A stretch of 64,000 nt of DNA from Bacteroidales bacterium (GTDB lineage Bacteria; Bacteroidota; Bacteroidia; Bacteroidales; F082). This document shows positions 1 through 8,154 of this stretch, piece after piece; positions within the stretch are counted from its first letter, which is position 1, and the number at the start of each line of letters is the position of its first letter. The notes under the pieces are model-generated. The model had not been told where the DNA came from, ran no database searches, and saw nothing but the letters and a program-made list of their open reading frames with translations. The stretch is taken from positions 1 to 64,000 of the forward strand of contig JAKSMW010000007.1 in the NCBI GenBank assembly GCA_024400395.1. Reading direction: 5' to 3'. Both the position numbers and the translations under genes were made by a program.

Positions 1-62
1 AATACCGCTCAAACATCAAGAAAAAAGCCGACGCCGACATCGTCTCCACCTTTATTGGGTGA
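1..62 (+). CDS. 3' end of an unidentified gene (partial)
   Basis: The reading frame starting at base 3 is open to a TGA at 60-62 and gives a lysine-rich tail ending in DIVSTFIG. Only 19 residues are inside the window, so the product cannot be named. It is probably the C-terminus of a gene that begins upstream of the window. Confidence 0.35.
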   Translation, partial: YRSNIKKKADADIVSTFIG

Positions 63-178
63 CAAAAACATATATCCTTGATTTTATAAAATGTTGTTTT
101 TCAGTTGTTTGCGCTTTTTGTAAAGCGTAAAAACCTATATTGTGGCCTTATGTCGGGCATTCCGGCGTTTTTTTGTCA

Positions 179-186
179 TAACTTTG
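179..186 (+). promoter_or_regulatory. Bacteroidota -7 box upstream of T9SS gene
   Basis: TAACTTTG fits the TAnnTTTG consensus and lies 59 bases before the ATG at 246. No convincing -33 TTG is seen at the usual distance. Confidence 0.4.
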
Positions 187-245
187 CTGAAATAAAATAA
201 ATAAGGAAACAACATTTTCAATTCATAACAAAAATTTTAAACAAA

Positions 246-1742
246 ATGAAAAAAGTATTACTTTCGGTGGCAATGTTCGCCATCATGCTCTGCTGCAACT
301 GCCGGGCGCAGGAAGTGGAGGAAATCATGTATTCAGACGATTCATGGTTGTCGTACATGACTTATGTGGACGATGACACATTCATGGCTCAAAAAAGCGT
401 TGCCGACGAAAATATGGTCTGGACAGAACTTCATCTCGTAAAGATGAATGACTCCGGCGAAGAGCTTGCGTCAACTTTGTTATGGTCGGATGATGAACTT
501 GCCGAAGTGGTTTGGACGAGTCCTTTCCAACATCTTCCGAATGGTGACTATGCGTTCTTTTTCGCCAAGAAAGTTGGCGTGACGGCGACATTCCATAAGG
601 TGTCAATCGATGATGACCTGAATTTGACATTCAGTCGGCTTGACTGGGAGACAGACGATTATAACGATTATGACGACATGACTTTTTATCCGTACAATAC
701 AGGTCTGGTGGTTGACAGGTCTGGCGGCGCGATAATCACCTACCCGCCGTACAGCCAATATCACATCAATGGCACAGAATCCATGCAATTCCTCAAGTTT
801 GATTCAGAAGGCAATCTTGTCGGGCAACGTCTGATGGAAGGTCTTCGCGGACAAGACCGTCACCACACACTGCCTTCGCCTGACTCTACAGGCTGCCGCA
901 TCATCCTCAGGAGCGCCGGCTCGTCATACTTGGATTGCTACACCTTGGATGCCGAACTTAACACGGTGGCTGTAAAGGAGAATGTCGAAGACCTGTCGTG
1001 GCCGTACCAAAGCTGCCGTTTCGCCTATCTGCATACAAATCAGGCCAATGGGAAGACATATTCTATCAATACTGTTGATTGCCCGTATCCACCATCATAC
1101 ATTTCGTCGGATATTATGATGAGTTTTTATGACAGGGACAATTTCAAGCAGATGAAATATTCATGGGGCATCAACACTCCGGAAAGGGATAACGGAGGTG
1201 TGCTGCAAACCATTGATTTTGATGCTGAAAACAACGTGTATATGGCAGGCGAAATGGATCCCCAAGGGTATTTTATGAATCGCAACCTGTATATAGTTTG
1301 TTTTGATGAGAATCTGAATAAATTCAATGAGATTTACTACAAGCATGATTATTATGTTTACACTTTGTTAGGCTTGGCTGCAATTCCGTCTGGCGGATGT
1401 ATCATCAGCTGTCACAAAAGTGATTTACATGCCGGCAATTGGGGACACAGCATCTATAAAATCCCGCACGAGGCCTTCCTCGGCATCGCCGAGGCCCACG
1501 ACGCGGGCTTTGCCGTCGCCGTCGCCTACCCGAACCCGGGCGGCAGCACCCTGAACATCAGGACCGCGCTCACCGGCTCGCACGTGGAGCTTTACGACAC
1601 TGGCGGGCGGCTCGTCGGCAGACAGGAAATCACCGGTGCCGTAACCTCAATAAATACCGAGAAATTGCCATCGGGGATTTATGTCTGGAAAGTGATCAAG
1701 GACGGGAGCGAGGCCGAGAGCGGGAAGTGGGTGAAGGAATAA
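246..1742 (+). CDS. Secreted protein with T9SS type A C-terminal sorting domain
   Basis: A 498-residue exported protein. Residues 1-21 form a signal peptide (MKKVLLSVAMFAIM, then CRAQ). The middle is a repetitive beta-rich region with many aromatic and acidic residues and no enzyme motif I recognise. The last ~75 residues begin at AYPNPGG, continue through ELYDTGGRLVG and LPSGIYVWKV, and end in KWVKE, the pattern of the Por secretion-system sorting domain that directs export through T9SS and surface attachment or release. The 3' end from about 1465 is clearly more GC-rich than the body, suggesting that the sorting domain was exchanged. The last 124 bases recur after the next gene (2797-2920), and a shorter version recurs at 4392-4469. 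Function of the body is unknown. Confidence 0.85.
   Translation: MKKVLLSVAMFAIMLCCNCRAQEVEEIMYSDDSWLSYMTYVDDDTFMAQKSVADENMVWTELHLVKMNDSGEELASTLLWSDDELAEVVWTSPFQHLPNGDYAFFFAKKVGVTATFHKVSIDDDLNLTFSRLDWETDDYNDYDDMTFYPYNTGLVVDRSGGAIITYPPYSQYHINGTESMQFLKFDSEGNLVGQRLMEGLRGQDRHHTLPSPDSTGCRIILRSAGSSYLDCYTLDAELNTVAVKENVEDLSWPYQSCRFAYLHTNQANGKTYSINTVDCPYPPSYISSDIMMSFYDRDNFKQMKYSWGINTPERDNGGVLQTIDFDAENNVYMAGEMDPQGYFMNRNLYIVCFDENLNKFNEIYYKHDYYVYTLLGLAAIPSGGCIISCHKSDLHAGNWGHSIYKIPHEAFLGIAEAHDAGFAVAVAYPNPGGSTLNIRTALTGSHVELYDTGGRLVGRQEITGAVTSINTEKLPSGIYVWKVIKDGSEAESGKWVKE
1619..1742 (+). repeat. Sorting-domain direct repeat, copy A (inside intact gene)
   Basis: This 124-base segment, from the RQEITG codons to the stop, is repeated at 2797-2920 with equal length and frame. 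The last 63 bases of A and B differ at one position. The final 33 bases are identical in copies A, B and C. Confidence 0.9.
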
Positions 1743-1758
1743 ATTTTTTTCAAAAAAC

Positions 1759-1789
1759 ATTGTCAGTATAAAAATTTGTTATATCTTTG
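1759..1789 (+). promoter_or_regulatory. Promoter of the small RNA / Abi gene
   Basis: ATTG at 1759-1762 and TATCTTTG at 1782-1789 are separated by 19 bases, an excellent Bacteroidota promoter. Transcription should start near 1795, about 90 bases before the Abi start codon. Confidence 0.65.
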
Positions 1790-1794
1790 CAGAC

Positions 1795-1880
1795 GATAAA
1801 AGTGCCGATTTCCGCAGGCCGGATGTCTGCACTATAATAAGGATTGAAGGGATGCCCCAAGCGAGCATCCCATTTTTATA
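1795..1880 (+). ncRNA. Candidate abiF-type structured RNA upstream of Abi gene
   Basis: Between the promoter and the ATG at 1887 lies an ~85-base non-coding leader. Its 3' part is a perfect hairpin, GGGATGC (1849-1855) with GCATCCC (1865-1871) and loop CCCAAGCGA, followed by ATTTTTATAT, which looks like an intrinsic terminator placed just before the gene. Further upstream GCAGAC (1789-1794) can pair with GTCTGC (1825-1830), although part of the left arm may lie before the transcript start. A conserved motif named abiF RNA is known upstream of Abi_2 (PF07751) genes and is thought to act as a small RNA. Position, size and terminal hairpin agree with that class. The match to the published model is from memory and untested. 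Confidence 0.6.
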
Positions 1881-1886
1881 TTAAAT

Positions 1887-2771
1887 ATGGTGACAAAGAA
1901 AGCAACAACAGTTGATGAACAGATTAGTCTGCTTGAATCACGAAAAATGAAGGTGGCGGATAAACAGAAAGCAAAAGAAATATTGCTTGACATCAGTTAT
2001 TACAGACTTGGCTTCTATTGGTTCCCGTTCGAGAAAACCTATCCTGAAAAAGGCAAAAAACGTTCTCATGAATTTGTGGATGAAACATGTTTTGAAGATG
2101 CAGTCGGACTTTATTATTTTGACTATGATATTAGAAAATTGCTTCTGCCATATCTTTGCCGCATTGAAATAAATCTGCGGACATTTGTAATATATTGCGT
2201 GTCACACCATTATCATTCCAATCCACTTTGGTTTGCTGATTCTTCCGTACTCGACAGAAACTTTGTCACACATTTCCAGAAATCATATTTGGATGGCATA
2301 AAAAACAATTCGGCAATCAAACAGCACCACAAGAATCATCCGAAAGACCTGTACGCTCCAGCCTGGAAAACATTGGAATATGCAACATTCGGCGATATCA
2401 TAACCTTGTGCAAAAGTTTGAAAGACAGGTCAATTCAAAAGGAAATAGCCTATCATTACGACATCAGAAACATTGATGTTTTCTTCAGTTTCTTTGATAC
2501 AGTCAGGGTGCTTAGAAATCTGTGTGCGCACGGACATAATATTTTCGATTTACGGCTTCAAAAGTCCATAAAACGAGGTATGCTCTCTGAAATAGTTGGG
2601 AATGAATGCAATAACTTGTTGGGAGCTATTCGTGTGACATTATATCTTCTTTCCAAAATATCTGCTAACCGTTCAAACGACATGAAAAATGAATTGACTG
2701 ATTTAATCTGCACAAGCAGGAACACTAAGTTCTATTCTGTTATTAAATATCTTGAAGGTCTTTCTGAATGA
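1887..2771 (+). CDS. Abi family (Abi_2 / AbiD-AbiF) HEPN protein
   Basis: A 294-residue protein of the Abi_2 family (abortive infection, phage defence). The N-terminal block ISYYRLGFYWFPFEK is the family signature. Near the C-terminus, R210-N-L-C-A-H215 is the RNxxxH motif of HEPN ribonucleases, so a toxic RNase activity is likely. Members of this family are implicated in phage exclusion and, in recent work, in toxin-antitoxin modules neutralised by an upstream small RNA. Such an RNA candidate lies immediately upstream here. The gene sits between two copies of the 3' end of a T9SS sorting domain, so it looks like inserted cargo. It is more AT-rich than the flanking T9SS 3' end. The cellular target of the RNase is not predictable. 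Confidence 0.85.
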   Translation: MVTKKATTVDEQISLLESRKMKVADKQKAKEILLDISYYRLGFYWFPFEKTYPEKGKKRSHEFVDETCFEDAVGLYYFDYDIRKLLLPYLCRIEINLRTFVIYCVSHHYHSNPLWFADSSVLDRNFVTHFQKSYLDGIKNNSAIKQHHKNHPKDLYAPAWKTLEYATFGDIITLCKSLKDRSIQKEIAYHYDIRNIDVFFSFFDTVRVLRNLCAHGHNIFDLRLQKSIKRGMLSEIVGNECNNLLGAIRVTLYLLSKISANRSNDMKNELTDLICTSRNTKFYSVIKYLEGLSE

Positions 2772-2796
2772 GTTTTATATGGAATAAACATCTTTT

Positions 2797-2920
2797 CAGA
2801 CAGGAAATCACCGGTGTCGTCACCTCGGTAAGCATCGAGGGCCTGCCTTCAGGGGTCTATGTCTGGAAAGTAATCAAGGACGGGAGCGAGGCCGAGAGCG
2901 GGAAGTGGGTGAAGGAATAA
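2797..2920 (+). pseudogene. T9SS sorting-domain fragment, direct repeat copy B
   Basis: This fragment has no start codon or gene body. It encodes the last 40 residues of a T9SS sorting domain (RQEITG at the start, GKWVKE then TAA at 2918-2920), in parallel with the end of the gene at 246-1742. It begins 25 bases after the Abi stop codon. The 63 bases before its end differ from copy A at one position. It is a remnant or recombination scar. Confidence 0.85.
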
Positions 2921-2933
2921 AATACCATTACGG

Positions 2934-4229
2934 CTACGGCTTCAGACATCCGATCGGGACGACATAAACCCCGTCTTCGCGGCGGTAGGCGTACTTGCCG
3001 ACACCAACCAAAACCATGAGAAACGACGGGTTCGGCATCCGTGAAGTGTCGATTTTGCCGGACAAGGTCTTGAGGGTGGAGGCGGCGGCTTCAATGTTGT
3101 CGTCTCCGCCTAATTTGATTTCAACCAGTCCGTATTTGCCGTTCTCAAGATGGATTACGGCATCGCATTCCAAATTGTTTTTGTCGCGGTAATGATAGAC
3201 GGTGCCGTCCAAGGCGTCGGTGAACACGCGGAGGTCGCGTATGGCCATGCACTCGAAGAGCAGCCCGAAAGTTTCAAGGTCGTTGATGAGATCTTTTGGG
3301 CTTATCCTCAATGCCGCCACGGCGATGCTCGGGTCAACGAAATAACGTGTGTCGGATGTGCGCACCGCCGTCTTGCTCCGCAGGGCCGGATTCCACGCCG
3401 GCATGTCTTCGATGGTGAAGATTTTCTTCAAAGCCGAAATGTACGACGAAATGGTCTCTTCATTCAATGTCGAATCGTCGTTGGCTATCATATCGTTGTA
3501 TATCGTTCCCAACGATGCCTGCGTCCCTTGGTGGCGGCTGAGGCTGCGCATGAGGCGTTTCACCCGTTCAGGATTTCGCCTGATGTTGTCTGCCCTCGAT
3601 ATGTCGGAGTCCGTGCCGTCGCCAGTGCCGATGATGCCGTTGTAATAGATGGTCGCCTGTTTCAAAGCGGCTTTGCGGTTACTTGTCATGGTCGCCATTG
3701 GCCAGCCGCCGCGGCAAACAAGATATGCCAATTCGTCGATGTCGATTTTGTTTTCAGCCATGAGTTGTTCCGGCACTTCGAACAGCGTTTCGAGGCTCAC
3801 CTCTCCGGTGCTGTCGCCCGACTCCCACAACGACATCGGTCGCATCAGCAACGTCGTGATTCGCCCCGTGCCGGTATGAACTATGTCTTTTCTGTCGGCG
3901 GGGACGGCCGAGCCTGTGATTATGAACTGACCCAAGGCGCAGCGATGGTCCACCTCTCCACGGATTGCGTCCCAGAGTGTAGGGACGACCTGCCACTCGT
4001 CAATCAGCCGTGGCGTCGCTCCCTGAAGAAGAAAATGTGGCGTGGCTTTCGCCAATTGCCTGTTGCGCTCCCCTTCAACAGGGTCGGCCATGTAAACGAT
4101 GCTTCCTGCCGCCTGCTCGGCTGTTGTCGTCTTTCCGCACCACTTGCTGCCTTCAACCCAAACGCAGCCGCAGGCTTCAAGCAATTCCACTAATAATTTG
4201 TCGGCTATTCGTGGTCTGTATTCGTCCAT
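2934..4229 (-). CDS. DUF4143-type AAA ATPase with nuclease-like C-terminus
   Basis: A 431-residue protein of the AAA_14/DUF4143 family. Walker A is GSKWCGKT (residues 27-34) and Walker B is RLIDEW (D77, E78). The C-terminal third has the family's PD-(D/E)XK-like pattern (ECDAVI, then VEIKLG). The family is widespread in Bacteroidota and often strain-variable; its physiological role is not established. I chose the ATG at 4229 because a -7 box lies just upstream at 4256-4263. The reading frame stays open to 4475, but that extension consists of a 23-bp tandem repeat plus the reverse of a sorting-domain fragment. The gene is enclosed by copies B and C of the T9SS 3' end and runs opposite to them, another sign of inserted cargo. 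Confidence 0.8.
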   Translation of the reverse strand: MDEYRPRIADKLLVELLEACGCVWVEGSKWCGKTTTAEQAAGSIVYMADPVEGERNRQLAKATPHFLLQGATPRLIDEWQVVPTLWDAIRGEVDHRCALGQFIITGSAVPADRKDIVHTGTGRITTLLMRPMSLWESGDSTGEVSLETLFEVPEQLMAENKIDIDELAYLVCRGGWPMATMTSNRKAALKQATIYYNGIIGTGDGTDSDISRADNIRRNPERVKRLMRSLSRHQGTQASLGTIYNDMIANDDSTLNEETISSYISALKKIFTIEDMPAWNPALRSKTAVRTSDTRYFVDPSIAVAALRISPKDLINDLETFGLLFECMAIRDLRVFTDALDGTVYHYRDKNNLECDAVIHLENGKYGLVEIKLGGDDNIEAAASTLKTLSGKIDTSRMPNPSFLMVLVGVGKYAYRREDGVYVVPIGCLKP

Positions 4230-4255
4230 ATTTTCGTAAATTTTTTTTGACGCTG

Positions 4256-4284
4256 CAAAAATACTATTTTTTCTTGAATTACAA
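4256..4284 (-). promoter_or_regulatory. Promoter of DUF4143 ATPase gene
   Basis: Read on the minus strand, TATTTTTG occupies 4263-4256 and a TTG lies 18 bases upstream (4284-4282), with a second TTG at 4287-4285. The ATG is 27 bases downstream of the -7 box. Confidence 0.5.
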
Positions 4285-4303
4285 CAAATTATTAAAAACT
4301 TTT

Positions 4304-4366
4304 CCGGCATTTGGCTGTAATTTGATCCGGCATTTGGCTGTGATTTGATCCGGCATTTGGCCGTCA
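4304..4366. repeat. 23-bp tandem repeat, 2.7 copies
   Basis: The unit beginning CCGGCATTTGGCTGT starts at 4304, 4327 and 4350, exactly 23 bases apart; the third copy is partial and diverges after GGC. It lies directly upstream of the DUF4143 promoter, so it could be an operator array or a recombination remnant. Confidence 0.85.
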
Positions 4367-4391
4367 ATTTTTTACAAAAACATTCAAAAAT

Positions 4392-4469
4392 TTGCCTTCC
4401 GGGATTTATGTCTGGAAAGTGATTTCCGGCGGAAAAGAGGCCGAGAGCGGGAAGTGGGTGAAGGAATAA
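4392..4469 (+). pseudogene. T9SS sorting-domain fragment, direct repeat copy C
   Basis: This encodes 25 residues, LPSGIYVWKVI through GKWVKE, and a TAA at 4467-4469, with no upstream coding sequence. It shares its last 33 bases with copies A and B but differs in the middle (ISGGKE in place of IKDGSE). It is therefore the end of a related sorting domain that lost its gene. Confidence 0.85.
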
Positions 4470-4490
4470 AAGCATAATGGTTTAAATTGT

Positions 4491-4529
4491 ATTTGCCGCA
4501 AAGGAAATTTTCGTATCTTTGCGGCAAAT
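4491..4529. promoter_or_regulatory. Promoter of gingipain-like gene inside a 13-bp perfect inverted repeat
   Basis: TTTG at 4492-4495 and TATCTTTG at 4514-4521 (spacer 18) form the promoter. The arms ATTTGCCGCAAAG (4491-4503) and CTTTGCGGCAAAT (4517-4529) are perfect reverse complements that cover both promoter boxes. This may be an operator. The trailing TTTTATTTT also allows a terminator reading for transcripts arriving from copy C. Confidence 0.6.
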
Positions 4530-4565
4530 TTTTATTTTAAAAATAGGTAATAATCAGAATAAAGT

Positions 4566-7500
4566 ATGAAAAGACATTCACTCATCCTCGCCCTAATGCT
4601 TTCATTAGGAATGTTTTACAACGCGCAGGCGCAGGGCCGCATCGACTTGGACGGCACGAAATCGGCGCAGCAATGCGACAACGTGACCGAGAAAGGTTTC
4701 ACCGCCACGTTTTCTTTCGGCAGCATTGAAGCCAGAACCGTCAGCACCGAAAGAGGCGTATTCTCGGAAATCGCCATGAGCAACACCTTCAACTACGGCA
4801 ATTCGGGCGAGCCGTCTTTGCCTGTTGTGCATCAGCTCGTCGCCGTTCCTTTCGGCGCGAAAGATGTCAGCGTGGAGGTGAAAAACTACAAGACGACCGT
4901 TTATAATCTCTCGGATTACGGCATCGAAGCCATTGCTCCTCAGCAGCCTTCGGTAAGGAAAGACCAGAAAGAAGTGCCTTTCCATTACAACGCCGAGGCT
5001 TACGCGAAACGCGGTTTCGCAGAGCGTCCGTTGGCCGAAATCGAGTTGCAAGGCACGATGCGCGGCATCCAGGTCGGCTCGTTGGTCATCAATCCGGTGC
5101 AGTACGACGCAGTCAGCAACACATTGAAGGTTTTCAACGACATTGAGGTTGAAGTCAGCTACGGCGAATACGACAAGGCGGCTGCCTACGACGAGTTCGC
5201 GAGGACGGCGAGCGTGTATTTCGCACCGCTTTACCGTCAGATGTTCAACTGGCGCGACGACGTTTACGCGCAGCACCCCGACCTCTGGCAGGCTCCGGTA
5301 AAGATGTTGGTCGTCACCGACCGCATGTTTGAAAACGCAATCCAGCAATGGGTTGACTGGAAGATAAAGAAAGGCTTCTACATGGATGTGAACTACACTG
5401 ACCAGATCGGCACGTCGGCATCGGCGGTCAAGTCGTTCATCCAGACGAAATATGCGCAGACCGCTCCGACTTTCGTCATCATCATCGGCGACAAAAATCA
5501 GGTTCCGGCGAGTGCCACCGGCAGCGCAACACACTGTGTGACAGACCTTTACTATCAGACTGTCGATAACGACTATTATCCTGAAATGCTGCACAGCCGT
5601 ATGCCTGTCGAGACCGTCGAACAGCTCAACAACCTCTTGGAAAAGAGTCTCCAGTATGAGCAATACACCATGCCCGACCCGAGTTATCTGAACAACGTGC
5701 TTCTCATCGCTGGCTGGGACGAGGCGCAGAATCCGAGGGTGGGCGTGCCTACCATCCAATACGCCGTCAATAACTATTACAATGAAGAGCACGGCTTTGA
5801 AAATGTATATGATTATTATACACTCGGCGGTTATACAGGCTGCTACGACAATCTGAACACAGGTGTCGGCTTCGTCAACTACACCGCCCACGGCTCCAAC
5901 ATACACTGGGAAAATCCGGTTTTCGAGGTCGATGACGTCAACAATCTTACAAATACGAACAAGTATTTCCTCGCCATGGGCAATTGCTGCCTGGCCGCCG
6001 ACTGGGGCATTTCGGGAACGTGCTTCGGCGAGGCCATGGTGCGTGCGCCACGGAAAGGCGCCTTTGCCTACATAGGAAGCTGCCCTTCAACGTATTGGTA
6101 TGAAGACTATTACTTCGGTGTAGGCGCGACTAACGTCTTCTACAGAATGCCTACAAAGAGTGAAAGCAAAACCGGCGTTTACGATGCCGTCTGGATGGAC
6201 GACAGCTACAATACCATTCAGTCGATGGTGTTTTTGGGCAACTTGGCCGTCACATACGCATTTGTCAACAGCGGCTACACTGTCTCTTCCGACTCATCGC
6301 CGCTGTATTACTGGCAGTGCTATCACACTCTCGGCGACGGCTCCATCATGCCTTATCATGTGCAACCAGCTGAAAACCATGTATTTCATGCTGCGATTGT
6401 CCCGATTGGCGCAAATACATACGAGGTCAGTGCCGACCCAGGTTCATACGTGGCACTTACAAGAGACGGCGTCATTTTAGGCACCGGCTTGGTTGACGAG
6501 ACCGGCACTGTCGTCTTCAGCATCGACCCTGTCACCACCAGCGGCGATGTCACATTGTGCGTGACACATCCGCAGCGCGTGCCTTATCTTGAGGAGATTC
6601 CGGCGGCGAACATCAACGGCGCATTCATCATCGTTGACGGCTACACTCCAACTGACGCACACATCGGCGCGGAAAACGCCCTGGCAATCACTTTCAAGAA
6701 TGCCGGCACTGCATCGACCGACGGAACGACTTCAGTGTCATTGACTTGCGATGACCCGAATGTCACTATCATCAACGGGTCGGGCAGCTTCAACGCCTTG
6801 GCGCAAAACGCGACCGTCGAAGTGGACGGCTTCAGCTACAGCATCAACGAAAATGTCGCCGACGGCAGCCGTTTCCACATCGTGACGACGGCGACATGCG
6901 GGTCGGAGACGTGGGAAGGCGTGGTCAACATCGTGGCGAACAAAGCCGTCATGGAGTTTGTCGGCGCACAGTGCCCCGGCGGATTTTCCGCTGGCGAGAC
7001 GCTTCAGGTCGCAGCCTCTTTTGAGAATGTCGGTCATTATGTCGCGACAAACGCAAGCATAACAATCTCATCAACAAGCCAATATGTCACTTTCGGTGAA
7101 GAGAGTGTCGCTGTCGGCAGCATCGCGCCAGACGGCATCGCCACCGTTGCTTTCGATGTCATTATTGCTTCAGGCTGCCCTGAATCGGAACAGATCCCGC
7201 TCACATTCAACATCTTGGCTGACGACAATGTCGTTGCCGGAGGGACGGCGACTTTGCAGAACACATGTCTTGTCGTCTTCGACCTCTCCGACAAATGGAA
7301 CGACGGCTGGGATAACTCGAGGCTTCATGTCGAATACAGCGACGGTACGCCAGCCGACGACATGTATGTCTCTCACGAGCAAGGTGCCTTTGCCACCTAC
7401 GAACGCTGGCTTCATAACGGCTCGCACGTCACTCTCACATGGCACAGCGGCGGCAACTGGGACAGCGAATGTTCGTATGTCGTTCATTATGAAGACGGCA

Positions 7501-8048
7501 CGGTCATCTTAAGCAAAGGTCCGCAAGGCGGCAGTTTCGACGTTAGCTGTGGGTCGGACGAGTATTTCGCTTCTGTCGGAAACCTCACCGCCACCGTCAG
7601 CGAATACGATGTCACGCTTTCGTGGACGGCTCCGTCGGGTGCGTATCGCTACCGCGTCGCGCGCAACGGCGTTACTTTAGGCGAGACAACAGCCACGAGC
7701 TACAACGACCAGATTGAAGATGAGATGACTTACACATACAGCGTTACGGCTATTTATTCAGGAGGCGAGTCAATGCCTGAAAACGTGTTGGTTGATGTCA
7801 TAACCGCTGTGGGTGAAACGGAAATCCATTTCAGCATCTATCCGAATCCGGCTGATGACGTGATTTACATCAGTGCCGGCGAAGTGAAGTTCGACTATTT
7901 CATTTACAATAACTTAGGCCAACAGGTCATTGGCGGAACGGCAGACGGCTCACAGAGAATTGATGTCAGCGGCTTGGCTGAAGGCTTGTATGTCATCAAG
8001 ATTTGTGGAAACGGAAATGTTGCGATGCGTAAAGTTGTCGTGAGGTGA
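4566..8048 (+). CDS. Gingipain-like cysteine protease (peptidase family C25), T9SS-secreted
   Basis: An 1160-residue secreted protease. Residues 1-22 are the signal peptide (ending QAQG). Residues ~30-215 resemble the C25 propeptide, with the typical GEPSLPVVHQLVAVP. The caspase-like catalytic domain starts near 245 (KMLVVTDRMF). The catalytic histidine is H442 in NYTAHGS, and the probable nucleophile is C475 in GNCC, judged from its spacing to TCFGEAM as in Porphyromonas gingipains. Ig-like and fibronectin III-like domains follow. The C-terminal sorting domain starts at YPNPADD and ends RKVVVR. It should be exported by T9SS and cleave host, dietary or surface proteins. Neither arginine nor lysine specificity can be read from the sequence. 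A double hairpin terminator follows. Confidence 0.9.
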   Translation: MKRHSLILALMLSLGMFYNAQAQGRIDLDGTKSAQQCDNVTEKGFTATFSFGSIEARTVSTERGVFSEIAMSNTFNYGNSGEPSLPVVHQLVAVPFGAKDVSVEVKNYKTTVYNLSDYGIEAIAPQQPSVRKDQKEVPFHYNAEAYAKRGFAERPLAEIELQGTMRGIQVGSLVINPVQYDAVSNTLKVFNDIEVEVSYGEYDKAAAYDEFARTASVYFAPLYRQMFNWRDDVYAQHPDLWQAPVKMLVVTDRMFENAIQQWVDWKIKKGFYMDVNYTDQIGTSASAVKSFIQTKYAQTAPTFVIIIGDKNQVPASATGSATHCVTDLYYQTVDNDYYPEMLHSRMPVETVEQLNNLLEKSLQYEQYTMPDPSYLNNVLLIAGWDEAQNPRVGVPTIQYAVNNYYNEEHGFENVYDYYTLGGYTGCYDNLNTGVGFVNYTAHGSNIHWENPVFEVDDVNNLTNTNKYFLAMGNCCLAADWGISGTCFGEAMVRAPRKGAFAYIGSCPSTYWYEDYYFGVGATNVFYRMPTKSESKTGVYDAVWMDDSYNTIQSMVFLGNLAVTYAFVNSGYTVSSDSSPLYYWQCYHTLGDGSIMPYHVQPAENHVFHAAIVPIGANTYEVSADPGSYVALTRDGVILGTGLVDETGTVVFSIDPVTTSGDVTLCVTHPQRVPYLEEIPAANINGAFIIVDGYTPTDAHIGAENALAITFKNAGTASTDGTTSVSLTCDDPNVTIINGSGSFNALAQNATVEVDGFSYSINENVADGSRFHIVTTATCGSETWEGVVNIVANKAVMEFVGAQCPGGFSAGETLQVAASFENVGHYVATNASITISSTSQYVTFGEESVAVGSIAPDGIATVAFDVIIASGCPESEQIPLTFNILADDNVVAGGTATLQNTCLVVFDLSDKWNDGWDNSRLHVEYSDGTPADDMYVSHEQGAFATYERWLHNGSHVTLTWHSGGNWDSECSYVVHYEDGTVILSKGPQGGSFDVSCGSDEYFASVGNLTATVSEYDVTLSWTAPSGAYRYRVARNGVTLGETTATSYNDQIEDEMTYTYSVTAIYSGGESMPENVLVDVITAVGETEIHFSIYPNPADDVIYISAGEVKFDYFIYNNLGQQVIGGTADGSQRIDVSGLAEGLYVIKICGNGNVAMRKVVVR

Positions 8049-8059
8049 TTCATTGTAAA

Positions 8060-8152
8060 AATTGGTTGAATAATTTTAACCAATTGATATTGAGTTGATT
8101 TTAATGGTAAACAATTTTGTGGACCACAAAGTTGTTTACCATTGTTTTTTTT
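8060..8152 (+). terminator. Tandem hairpins, second with long U-tract
   Basis: AATTGGTT/AACCAATT (8060-8085) is followed by a stronger hairpin with arms AATGGTAAACAA (8103-8114) and TTGTTTACCATT (8132-8143), then GTTTTTTTT. It ends the protease transcript. Confidence 0.85.
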
Positions 8153-8154
8153 AT

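Noticed and set aside
3150..4193. 347-codon open frame opposite the DUF4143 ATPase
   Set aside because: The opposite strand encodes Walker A and B motifs; this frame has no recognisable domain and no start signals.
4230..4475. 82-codon N-terminal extension of the DUF4143 ATPase
   Set aside because: It reads through the promoter, the 23-bp repeat and the reverse strand of the sorting-domain fragment.
4605..5906. 433-codon open frame antisense to the gingipain-like gene
   Set aside because: It is the mirror of a GC-rich gene with clear C25 motifs. It has no promoter box, and its composition (many Val, Arg, Asp, His) is typical of antisense shadow frames.
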